Of a stretch of DNA of 20,265 bases, positions 13,302 through 20,183 are shown in pieces. The notes beneath the pieces were generated by a model. That model was not told where the DNA came from. It ran no database searches and saw only the letters and a program-made list of their open reading frames with translations. This stretch comes from an uncultured Collinsella sp. (GTDB lineage Bacteria; Actinomycetota; Coriobacteriia; Coriobacteriales; Coriobacteriaceae), in NCBI GenBank assembly GCA_905197665.1, contig CAJJZP010000027.1, positions 1 to 20,265 on the forward strand. Reading direction: 5' to 3'. A program made the translations under genes and the position numbers. Positions within the stretch are counted from its first letter, which is position 1; each line of letters begins with the position of its first letter.

Positions 13302-13898
13302 ATGGGCAAGGCTGAAGTGCGGCGGGCGATGATTGCTCGGCGCGATGCTCTTGATATGGATGTTCGGGCGGCGAAGTCTGCTGTCATTTGCGCGCGGCTT
13401 GTTGAGTTGCTGGGCAGCTCGGGTGCCGCGGCACCGCACACCGTTGCCGTCTATGCCGCGATGGGTTCCGAAGTCGACCCAGCCGCGTTTGCCGCAGCTG
13501 CCGCCAAACGCGGCTGGCGCGTGGCCTATCCGTGCATGCTCTCGGCAACAGACGCCGCAGCTTGTGGCCAGCGCATGTGCATGCGGGCAGTTGCCGTCGG
13601 CGATGCGTCCGCGGCCCCGTTTATCGCCCACCCCACGCGGGCCTTCGCGGCCATGGACATCGACAGCGACCACTTCCCTATCGTGTCTGCAGAGGCCCTC
13701 GACATGGCCATCGTGCCACTCGTAGCCTTCGACCGCGCCGGCGAGCGCCTGGGCTACGGCGGCGGCTGCTACGACCGCTACCTGCCCATGCTCTCGCCCG
13801 CATGTCAAATCATCGGCATCGCCTTTGACGAACAGCGTGTCGACCACGTTCCCACCGACGCCCACGACCTGCCGCTACCCCACATCATCAGCGCCTAA
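13302..13898 (+). CDS. 5-formyltetrahydrofolate cyclo-ligase
   Basis: A 198-residue cytoplasmic enzyme (MTHFS/YgfA family) that converts 5-formyl-THF and ATP to 5,10-methenyl-THF, returning a stalled folate to one-carbon metabolism. The N-terminal KAEVRRAMIARRDAL is the substrate and nucleotide-binding Lys/Arg region. VAVYAAMGSEVDP and the C-terminal GERLGYGGGCYDRYL (about 147-161) are the family signatures, followed by GIAFDEQRVDHVPTDAHDLPL. Length is normal. ATG 13302 is chosen for AGAGGAGG just upstream; the open frame extends to 13275 only through the preceding hairpin. The IS element and two hairpins separate it from hicAB, so its native promoter may have been displaced. It converges with metA, and no clear terminator is seen in the 42-bp gap. 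Confidence 0.94.
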   Translation: MGKAEVRRAMIARRDALDMDVRAAKSAVICARLVELLGSSGAAAPHTVAVYAAMGSEVDPAAFAAAAAKRGWRVAYPCMLSATDAAACGQRMCMRAVAVGDASAAPFIAHPTRAFAAMDIDSDHFPIVSAEALDMAIVPLVAFDRAGERLGYGGGCYDRYLPMLSPACQIIGIAFDEQRVDHVPTDAHDLPLPHIISA

Positions 13899-13940
13899 TC
13901 GCCGCCACGTCAGCCACGGCTACAGCAGTACCACCGCAGT

Positions 13941-14867
13941 CTAGTGCTCCTCGCCGGCGCGGGCCAGGTCGTAGGGCGTGGTCTGGTAGACGTAGTAGTT
14001 GAGCCAGTTGGTGTAGAACAGCTGAGCCTGGCTGCGCCAGACGTTGCGCGGCTCGGCGGTGGGGTCGTCACCCGGAAAGTAGTGCGCCGGCACCTGAGGG
14101 TTGAGGCCGCGCTTCACGTCGCGCTCGTACTCCAGGCGCAGCGTGTCGGTATCGTACTCGGGGTGACCAAATACAAAGAAGCGACGGCTGTCGGTCGACT
14201 TGACGATGTACAGGCCCACCTCGTCGGACACGGCCACGACCTCAAGCTGCGGCTCGGCCTCCACGTCCTCGCGGCGCACATCGGTGTTGCGCGAATGCAC
14301 GGCATAGAAGCGGTCGTCGAAGCCGCGGACCAGCGGGCTTTGCGGCTTCACCAGATAATGCTCGAACACGCCACTTGCCTTTGCCGGCAGGTCGTACTTC
14401 TGAATACCGTAATGATGGTACAGCCCGGCCTGTGCGCCCCAACAAATGTGCAGCGTAGAGTGTACGTGCGTGGTAGACCAATCCATGATCTGGCAGAGCT
14501 CGGGCCAGTAGTCGACCTCCTCGAACGGCATCTGCTCCACCGGCGCGCCCGTGATGATCAGGCCGTCGTAGTGGATGTCGCGGATGTCGTCGAACGTGCG
14601 GTAAAACGTCTCCAGGTGGCCGGCGCTCACGTGCGTGGCCTCGTGCGTCTTGGTGCGCAGCAGGTCCACCTCCACCTGCAGCGGCGTGTTGGAGAGCTTG
14701 CGCATGATTTGCGTCTCGGTGGCGATTTTGGTGGGCATGAGGTTGAGGATGAGCACGCGCAGCGGACGGATGTCCTGGTGCAGCGCGCGATACTCGGTCA
14801 TGACAAAGATGTTCTCGCTCTCGAGCTGCGCGGCTGCAGGGAGGGCGTCGGGAATACGAATGGGCAT
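13941..14867 (-). CDS. metA: Homoserine O-acyltransferase, probably acetyl-CoA-specific
   Basis: A 308-residue MetA-family (class I glutamine amidotransferase-like) enzyme of methionine synthesis, cytoplasmic, with normal length. The catalytic Cys142 is in LHICWGAQAGLY, and His235 and Glu237 are in FGHPEYDT, matching the family numbering exactly. Position 111 is Glu (TGAPVEQMPFEEVDYW). In characterised homologues Glu111 favours acetyl-CoA and Gly111 favours succinyl-CoA, so the product is predicted to be O-acetylhomoserine. The ATG has AAGGAG at 5 nt. The leader before the divergent dehydrogenase is short, with no SAM riboswitch or T-box visible. No other methionine gene is nearby. Confidence 0.95.
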   Translation of the reverse strand: MPIRIPDALPAAAQLESENIFVMTEYRALHQDIRPLRVLILNLMPTKIATETQIMRKLSNTPLQVEVDLLRTKTHEATHVSAGHLETFYRTFDDIRDIHYDGLIITGAPVEQMPFEEVDYWPELCQIMDWSTTHVHSTLHICWGAQAGLYHHYGIQKYDLPAKASGVFEHYLVKPQSPLVRGFDDRFYAVHSRNTDVRREDVEAEPQLEVVAVSDEVGLYIVKSTDSRRFFVFGHPEYDTDTLRLEYERDVKRGLNPQVPAHYFPGDDPTAEPRNVWRSQAQLFYTNWLNYYVYQTTPYDLARAGEEH

Positions 14868-14966
14868 GGATGCTCCTTACGAGTCAGTTGCAGTTATGGT
14901 ACAACGAGCGGCCCTATCCGCGCGAGCACATCGCCCAGCGATGCCGTCAGCGGCCCAAATCACTCC

Positions 14967-15001
14967 AAAAGTAGAGATTAAGGCATGTCCCAAAAATCTA
15001 C
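14967..15001 (-). repeat. Second, inverted copy of the GTAGATTTTTGGGACATGCC repeat
   Basis: On the minus strand the 20-nt sequence GTAGATTTTTGGGACATGCC is exact (15001 down to 14982). It continues as a decayed right arm (TTAATCTCTACTTTT), so the hairpin has 7 of 9 outer pairs. It lies between metA and the dehydrogenase. Confidence 0.8.
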
Positions 15002-15012
15002 GGCGCTTTAGT

Positions 15013-15041
15013 CTAGCAAAGTGGCAGCAGGACGCTACAAT
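15013..15041 (+). promoter_or_regulatory. Promoter of the 2-hydroxyacid dehydrogenase gene
   Basis: A good -10 TACAAT (15036-15041) with a weak -35 CTAGCA (15013-15018) at 17 nt. The start codon is about 30 nt past the predicted transcription start. Confidence 0.45.
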
Positions 15042-15078
15042 AGTTCGACGCGAAAAACTCGGCCGAAAGGATACATAT

Positions 15079-16056
15079 ATGTACCAGACGCGTAAGATCG
15101 GTGTGGTCGGCCAGGGCCACGTAGGAGCACATGTCGCTAACAGCCTGCTCATGCAGGGCATTGCCGATGAGCTGTACCTGTGCGATATCAACGAAGCCAA
15201 GGTGACGTCCGAGGTCCAGGACCTGCGCGACTCCCTTTCGTTTGTCCCGTACAACACCAAGATCGTCAACTGCTACGACCACTACGAGGAGCTGGCCTGC
15301 TGCGACGTCATCGTCAACGCCGCCGGCAAGGTCGCGCTGGCCGCTGGCAACCGCGACGGCGAGCTGTTCTTTACCACCGACGCCGCCCGCACCTTTGCCA
15401 AGCGCATCGTCGACGCCGGCTTTGACGGCATCTTCGTGAGCATCTCCAACCCCTGCGACGTCGTGTGCACCGAGCTGTGGCACCTGACCGGCTACGATCC
15501 CAAGAAGATTATCGGCTCGGGCTGCGGTCTGGACTCCGCCCGCCTGCGCACCGAGATCTCCAAGAAGGTCGGCGTGAGCCCCAAGTCCATCGATGCCTAC
15601 ATGATCGGCGAGCACGGCTTTAGCCAGCTTGCCGCCTTTAAGGCCGCAACCATCGCCGGCAAAAACCTCAACGAGCTTCAGGCCGAGAACCCCGACAAGT
15701 ACGCCTTTGACCACATGGAGGTCGAGGAGCTCGCGCGTAAGGGCGGCTATGTGACCTACCAGGGCAAGCAGTGCACCGAATACGCCGTCGCCAACTCCGC
15801 CGCGCGCGTCTGCGCCGCCGTGCTGCACAACGAGCACGCCGTGCTTTCCGCTTCCACGCTCATGACCGGCCAGTATGGCGAGGAGGGCATCTTTACCTCC
15901 CTGCCGTGCGTGATCGGTGCCGAGGGCGTCGAGGAGGTCTACACGCTCGACCTGTCCGAGTACGAGCTCGAGGGCTTTCACAAGAGCTGCCAGCACATCC
16001 GCGACAACATCGCCCAGCTCGACTGGTGGGACACCGAGGCCTACGACGCAAAGTAG
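15079..16056 (+). CDS. L-lactate/L-2-hydroxyacid dehydrogenase family protein
   Basis: A 325-residue NAD-dependent enzyme of the LDH/MDH superfamily that reduces 2-keto acids to L-2-hydroxy acids. The Rossmann motif is GVVGQGHVGAHV (about 8-19), and Asp in LYLCDIN ends beta-2, indicating NAD rather than NADP. SNPCDVV, GSGCGLDSARLR and the catalytic-His motif MIGEHGFSQ are present. The mobile substrate loop reads AGKVALAAGNRDGEL: the catalytic Arg is plausible, but the usual LDH QxxGE(T)R pattern is absent. It therefore resembles L-2-hydroxyisocaproate-dehydrogenase-type enzymes more than true LDH, and the substrate is open. ATG 15079 has AAAGGA about 8 nt upstream; the frame's extension to 14635 is a metA shadow. 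It has a strong terminator of its own. Confidence 0.85.
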   Translation: MYQTRKIGVVGQGHVGAHVANSLLMQGIADELYLCDINEAKVTSEVQDLRDSLSFVPYNTKIVNCYDHYEELACCDVIVNAAGKVALAAGNRDGELFFTTDAARTFAKRIVDAGFDGIFVSISNPCDVVCTELWHLTGYDPKKIIGSGCGLDSARLRTEISKKVGVSPKSIDAYMIGEHGFSQLAAFKAATIAGKNLNELQAENPDKYAFDHMEVEELARKGGYVTYQGKQCTEYAVANSAARVCAAVLHNEHAVLSASTLMTGQYGEEGIFTSLPCVIGAEGVEEVYTLDLSEYELEGFHKSCQHIRDNIAQLDWWDTEAYDAK

Positions 16057-16098
16057 GCCGCTGGCTGCCGCAACCTTGCGAATCTAAGCGCGATACTA

Positions 16099-16139
16099 AG
16101 TGGGCCGCGCCGGAAATCCCCGGCGCGGCCCACTTTTTT
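16099..16139 (+). terminator. Strong terminator after the dehydrogenase
   Basis: AGTGGGCCGCGCCGG (16099-16113) pairs perfectly with CCGGCGCGGCCCACT (16120-16134); 6-nt loop, then TTTTTT. On the minus strand only CTTAGT follows, so it serves the dehydrogenase mainly and the convergent deglycase gene less well. Confidence 0.92.
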
Positions 16140-16188
16140 GACTCACGCAGTGCCCTTGCGAATCGAAGGTGAATGGTTTTCCCGTTAC

Positions 16189-17157
16189 CTAGTACTGCTC
16201 GATGCCCATGTAGCGACGAACCTCGGGGCTGTGGTCGAACACCTTGCCGCGGGCGGCGCGCAGCTCGCAGCTCATGTTGTAGAAGAAGATCGGCTCCAGG
16301 TACGAACGCACGCTGGCAGGCACGTCGCCCACGCCGTACTCGAGTGCGTCGAGCACCATGACCGTATCGGTGTGCGTGTTGAGGAACGCCAGCGCGCGCT
16401 CCTCCATGGGGCGGCACTCGCCCGATCCGAGCTGTACAAAGTAGAACACGCCGGGCTCGGTGGCTTCGAACGGGCCGTGGAAGTACTCGCCGGAGTGGAT
16501 GTAGCAGCAGTGCTGCCACTGCATCTCCATGAGCGAGCAGATGGCCATGGCGTAGGTCTGGCTAAAGTTGGGGCCGGATCCCAGGATGTAGAAGAACTCG
16601 TGCTGCTGGCAGAGCTCGGCAAAGCGATCGCCCAGCTCGGCATTGACCTTCTCGCGGGCAGCGGGCAACAGCGCATCCATCTGCTTAAGGCCGGCGTACA
16701 TATCGGCGAGCGCCTCGTAACCCTCCTGCTGGTCGAGCAGCTCGGCAGCCATCAGGACGCCGATGCCTTGCGGAACCTCGGCCTGCGGCACGCCTTCGCC
16801 CCACGGATAGACCCAGGTGGTCCACTTGCCGTTATCAATCTTGGAGCCCTCGCAGTCGGTCATGGCCACGACCTCGGCGCCGGCTGCCAGCGCCATCTCG
16901 CAACCGTCGACGACCTCCTGCGTATTGCCGCTGTGGCTGCAGGCGACGACGAGCGACTTCGGCCCTAGGCTCTTGGGGGCCATCAGGCAAAACTCGCGCG
17001 CTGTGTAGACCGTCGAGGTAAACGTGGTGGCCTCGCGCTTGAGCAGTTCGTTAGCCGGCATGAGGTCGATCATCGAACCGCCGCAGGCGATCCAAAAGAC
17101 ATTCTCGACCTTGCCCTTGCGCTCGATGATTTCCTGAATCAGATCGTGTGCGTTCAC
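16189..17157 (-). CDS. SIS-domain deglycase (FrlB-like), second copy
   Basis: A 322-residue cytoplasmic double-SIS protein of the fructoselysine-6-phosphate deglycase group. SIS1 (about 17-140) has VFWIACGGSMIDL and the phosphate-binding loop CSHSGNTQEV (73-82). SIS2 (about 185-300) has FYILGSGPNFSQTYAMA and HSGEYFHGPFEATEPG (221-236), with the Glu/His pair expected at the active site. The C-terminus EVRRYMGIEQY fits. It is clearly a distant paralogue, not a recent duplicate, of the SIS protein at 4175-5209. The start is GTG 17157 with AAGGAGGAG at 7 nt. No transporter is adjacent; the neighbours are a GntR/UTRA regulator and recQ. It probably releases glucose-6-phosphate from a phosphorylated Amadori compound delivered by a PTS encoded elsewhere, possibly the one in this window. 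Confidence 0.85.
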   Translation of the reverse strand: MNAHDLIQEIIERKGKVENVFWIACGGSMIDLMPANELLKREATTFTSTVYTAREFCLMAPKSLGPKSLVVACSHSGNTQEVVDGCEMALAAGAEVVAMTDCEGSKIDNGKWTTWVYPWGEGVPQAEVPQGIGVLMAAELLDQQEGYEALADMYAGLKQMDALLPAAREKVNAELGDRFAELCQQHEFFYILGSGPNFSQTYAMAICSLMEMQWQHCCYIHSGEYFHGPFEATEPGVFYFVQLGSGECRPMEERALAFLNTHTDTVMVLDALEYGVGDVPASVRSYLEPIFFYNMSCELRAARGKVFDHSPEVRRYMGIEQY

Positions 17158-17213
17158 GGTGACGCTCCTCCTTGTGTGGCGGCTTTGAACGACAGCAGCT
17201 CGTACCTGCGGTC

Positions 17214-17296
17214 GTTCTATGTTGTCCTATTTATACCACGCAAAGCTTCACCGGTGAAGTCATTTCGGCAAATTTGTTCTATGTTGTTCTATCTAT
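17214..17296 (-). promoter_or_regulatory. Promoter and paired operators of the second deglycase
   Basis: Minus strand: -35 TTCACC (17253-17258), 17-nt spacer, -10 TATAAA (17230-17235). Two 21-bp direct repeats matching at 19 positions (17214-17234 and 17276-17296), each built from TTCTATGTTG plus a TTCTAT-like half, lie 62 bp apart, about six helical turns. One covers the -10. A 14-bp perfect palindrome CTTCACCGGTGAAG (17246-17259) covers the -35. Confidence 0.7.
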
Positions 17297-17301
17297 GAAC
17301 G

Positions 17302-18069
17302 TTAGATGTCGAACACGTAACGCGAGCCCACGATCTTTTGGCGCCCGAGCAGAAGGGGGCGCTCGTCTGCATCGGTAAAATACGCCTCCATATAAAAGAG
17401 AGGCTCGCCGACCGGCACCTCCAGCAGCGGGGCCGCCTGAGCATCGGCAAGCGCAATCTCCACAGTGCAAGGGTCGGACTTGAGCGGTGCGCGGCCCGAA
17501 TGCTCGGCAACGAGCGCAAAGATCGAGTTATCGGCGAGGTCCTTATCGGCCAGCGTCTGCAGATAGGGATGGTCAGCCAGCACAAAGGCGTTGTTCTCGA
17601 GCATGACGGGCACGCCGTCGGCTGTGCGCACGCGCTCGACCACGATGAGCTCACTGCCGGGCTCCACGTCAAAAAACGCCGCGTCCTCGCGCGTCGCCGC
17701 AACCACCGTGCGCGACACCAGGCGCGCTCCGGCCACCATATCGTTGGCAGCACAACCCTCAGTAAAACTCTGGACGTCACCCTTCTGGCGAATCTTGCGC
17801 TTGAGCTTGGGCGCGCACACAAACGTGCCCCTCCCCTGCTGGCGGCTGAGATACCCCGCGCGCGACAGCTCCTCGATGGCGCGGCGCACGGTGATGCGTC
17901 CCACGCCGTAGGACTTCGCGAGCTCCATCTCGGAAGGAATACGCGAGCCGGCCGCGTACACGCCGCGCGCGATCTCGCCCTTTAGGTCGTCCATAACCTG
18001 CTGGTACAGCGGCACGGCGGACACCTCGGCGCGCTCGGAACGTTCGGTCTTGCTATCGGCTGCCATCAT
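17302..18069 (-). CDS. GntR-family regulator with UTRA domain, second copy
   Basis: A 255-residue HutC/UTRA-type repressor. The winged helix spans about 17-85: VPLYQQVMDDLKGEIARG, the recognition helix AKSYGVGRITVRRAIEELS, and the wing GYLSRQQGRGTFV. The UTRA effector domain spans about 105-250 and ends LLLGRQKIVGSRYVFDI. The basic linker PKLKRKIRQKG joins them. Its start overlaps the recQ stop (TAATG), with GGAG from the recQ end as ribosome-binding site; a second ATG at 18066 is equally possible. Downstream are paired direct-repeat operators and the FrlB-like gene, which it very probably controls in response to a phosphorylated Amadori product (inference). It is only a distant relative of the regulator at 6504-7208. 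Confidence 0.9.
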   Translation of the reverse strand: MMAADSKTERSERAEVSAVPLYQQVMDDLKGEIARGVYAAGSRIPSEMELAKSYGVGRITVRRAIEELSRAGYLSRQQGRGTFVCAPKLKRKIRQKGDVQSFTEGCAANDMVAGARLVSRTVVAATREDAAFFDVEPGSELIVVERVRTADGVPVMLENNAFVLADHPYLQTLADKDLADNSIFALVAEHSGRAPLKSDPCTVEIALADAQAAPLLEVPVGEPLFYMEAYFTDADERPLLLGRQKIVGSRYVFDI

Positions 18070-20048
18070 TACGCTCCATCCCGCGCATGCTCGGACTCAA
18101 ATTCTTCAATCGCCGCCATAAACTGCTCGCCAAAGGCGTCGGCCTTTTTCTCGCCAATGCCGTTGACCTGGATCAGCTCCTCGCGCGTTTGAGGGCGCAG
18201 GCGGCACAGGCCGCGCAGAGCCTTGTCGGAAAAGACCATATACGGCGCCATCTCCAGCTCGGTCGAGATCTCCTTGCGCAAGGCACGCAGGCGCTCGAAC
18301 AGCTCGGCATCGTCGCCCACGCGCGGGCGCTGATCCAGCTCAGCCTCCTCGCGCAGCAGATCCACCGCGCGGCGGGCGCGGGCCGAGGCCTTGCGCTTGG
18401 ACGCGCGACGCTTAACGGTAAAGGCGAACGCCTCATCCTCGACCTCGCCGGCACGCGGGCCCAGCCCAACGACCGGGTACTGCCCCTGCGAGGTGGCCAG
18501 ATAACCGCGGCCGCACAGCTGGCCGATGATGTCCTTGATGCGCCCGACCGATTCGCTCGACAGCTCACCGTAGCCGCGGTCCTCGTCCAGATGCATCTGG
18601 CGAATGCGCTCGGTGTTGCCGCCGTGGAGCACGTCGGCGATCAGCGACTTGCCAAAACGCATGGGACGCGTGGCCACATAGTGCACGGCAGCGCGGGCCA
18701 TATCGGTGACGTCCTCGACCTCGAACTGCATGAGGCAGTTGCTGCAGTTGCCGCAGCCCTCGGCTTCGTCCGTGGCGGTGCCGCCCGCGGCGGCTGCCGC
18801 ATGCTCGGCCGCGGCCTCGTCGCCAAAGTAGCGCAACATGTATTCGCGCAGGCAGCCGGTGGTATTGCAGTAGCCCTCCATCTGGCTGAGCAGACGATAT
18901 CGATTCTGGAGCGCCCACGCGCGTTGCTCGTCGTCAAGTGCCTCGTCGGCAGCATCTCCGCGGTCGATCAAAAAGCGGCGCATGCGAAAATCGTTGCCGT
19001 TCCACAGCAGGTGGCAGCTGGCCGGGTCGCCATCGCGGCCGGCGCGGCCCGCCTCCTGGTAGTAAGCCTCGATGCTCTCGGGCACGTTGTTGTGAATCAC
19101 GTAGCGCACGTTGGGCTTGTCGATGCCCATACCAAAGGCGTTGGTGGCAACCATCACCTGGATGTCGTCGTCGATAAAGGCACGCTGACTCTGGCGGCGG
19201 GCGTCATTGCCCATGCCGGCATGGTAGCGGCCCACGCGAATGCCGCTGGGGCCCAGCGCCTCGGCAAGCTCACCTGCCAGCTCATCGACGGTCTTGCGGG
19301 TCGAGCAGTACACGATGCCGCTCTCGCTCGAATGCGCGATTACGTAGTCGCGCACCCACGCGGATTTGGCCTTGTCGCCCATCTCCTCGCAGCCAAAGTA
19401 GAGGTTCTTGCGGTCGAAACCCGTCACGACGGTAGCCGGGTCGCGCAGGCCGAGCATCTGCTGAATGTCCGCACGCACGCGCTCGGTCGCCGTGGCGGTA
19501 AAGGCCGCCACGATGGGGCGCTGCGGCAGAGAATCGATGAACTCGCGAATCTGCAGGTAGGCGGGTCGAAAATCCTGGCCCCATTGACTCACGCAGTGAG
19601 CCTCGTCAATGGCCACGAGCGGCACGCCAATGCCGCCGTCCGCCGCGGCCTCCTGCGCAAAGGCTAAAAAGCGCGGCTCGAGCAGGCGCTCGGGCGCCAC
19701 GTACATAAGCTGGTAGCGGCCCTCGCGCGCCCGCTTGAGCACGGTATTTTGCTGGGCCGGAGTAAGGCTGGAGTTGAGATAGCTGGGTCGCGCGCCCGCC
19801 GCGAGCAGCGCACGGGTCTGGTCCTCCATAAGGGAGAGCAACGGACTCACCACAAAGGTGATGCCGGGCAGCATGAGCGCGGGCACCTGGTAGCAAATGG
19901 ACTTGCCGGCGCCTGTGGGCATAACGCCCAGCGCATCGCGACCGGCAAGAATCGCATCGACCATACGGTCCTGCCCCGGGCGAAACGAGGTGTAGCCAAA
20001 ATAGGCGCCGAGCGTGTCGATCGCCATCTGCTGCATGCTATCGGTCAT
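18069..20048 (-). CDS. recQ: ATP-dependent DNA helicase RecQ
   Basis: A 659-residue 3'-5' DNA helicase of recombinational repair and fork maintenance. Motif 0/I is FRPGQDRMVDAI and GVMPTGAGKS (41-50). DEAH (148-151) sits in AIDEAHCVSQWGQDFRP with the RecQ aromatic-rich loop. AFTATAT is motif III and QEAGRAGRDG (331-340) is motif VI. The zinc site is Cys393, Cys399, Cys432 and Cys435, with an unusually Ala-rich insertion between the pairs (about 411-428). A winged-helix domain (about 440-545), a short basic linker and one HRDC domain (about 582-655) complete the normal RecQ layout. ATG 20048 has AGGA at 5 nt. First gene of a unit with the GntR regulator, sharing one base with it. Confidence 0.97.
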   Translation of the reverse strand: MTDSMQQMAIDTLGAYFGYTSFRPGQDRMVDAILAGRDALGVMPTGAGKSICYQVPALMLPGITFVVSPLLSLMEDQTRALLAAGARPSYLNSSLTPAQQNTVLKRAREGRYQLMYVAPERLLEPRFLAFAQEAAADGGIGVPLVAIDEAHCVSQWGQDFRPAYLQIREFIDSLPQRPIVAAFTATATERVRADIQQMLGLRDPATVVTGFDRKNLYFGCEEMGDKAKSAWVRDYVIAHSSESGIVYCSTRKTVDELAGELAEALGPSGIRVGRYHAGMGNDARRQSQRAFIDDDIQVMVATNAFGMGIDKPNVRYVIHNNVPESIEAYYQEAGRAGRDGDPASCHLLWNGNDFRMRRFLIDRGDAADEALDDEQRAWALQNRYRLLSQMEGYCNTTGCLREYMLRYFGDEAAAEHAAAAAGGTATDEAEGCGNCSNCLMQFEVEDVTDMARAAVHYVATRPMRFGKSLIADVLHGGNTERIRQMHLDEDRGYGELSSESVGRIKDIIGQLCGRGYLATSQGQYPVVGLGPRAGEVEDEAFAFTVKRRASKRKASARARRAVDLLREEAELDQRPRVGDDAELFERLRALRKEISTELEMAPYMVFSDKALRGLCRLRPQTREELIQVNGIGEKKADAFGEQFMAAIEEFESEHARDGA

Positions 20049-20079
20049 GGTTTCCTAACGTCAGAATCATCTGCCGCCG

Positions 20080-20108
20080 ATTATACGCCGCCACGCGGAC
20101 CAGTGCCG
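20080..20108 (-). promoter_or_regulatory. Probable recQ promoter
   Basis: A consensus -10 TATAAT on the minus strand (20085 to 20080) about 32 nt before the start codon. The region 17 nt upstream (CGGCAC) is a poor -35, so the promoter may be weak or need an activator. No LexA-like box is visible here. Confidence 0.45.
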
Positions 20109-20136
20109 CACGGCTACCGGCCACGCTCATTCTGCG

Positions 20137-20183
20137 GTAGTCATTGGGGACGTTCTTGAATGACTAGTCATTCAAGAACGTCC
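20137..20183. repeat. 36-bp perfect palindrome with GTAG and a competing arm
   Basis: 20148-20183 is a perfect palindrome, GGACGTTCTTGAATGACT followed directly by its complement. The upstream AGTCATT (20139-20145) can pair with AATGACT (20159-20165) inside the left arm, giving an alternative 7-bp hairpin with a 13-nt loop. GTAG (20137-20140) precedes it. Confidence 0.85.

Noticed and set aside
14635..15078. Long N-terminal extension of the 2-hydroxyacid dehydrogenase
   Set aside because: It overlaps metA on the other strand and spans the promoter and repeat. The Rossmann fold begins just after ATG 15079, which has a ribosome-binding site.
14868..15078. SAM riboswitch or T-box before metA
   Set aside because: The only structured element is the decayed dispersed hairpin. 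No conserved riboswitch core or T-box sequence is recognisable.
16074..16161. Repeated CTTGCGAATC flanking the dehydrogenase terminator
   Set aside because: Two 10-nt matches in direct orientation with no further similarity; too short to call a repeat element.
18087..19667. A 526-codon plus-strand open frame opposite recQ
   Set aside because: It is the antisense of a fully conserved helicase, is composed of low-information Ala/Val/His/Leu sequence, and has no ribosome-binding site. High-GC DNA gives such shadows freely.
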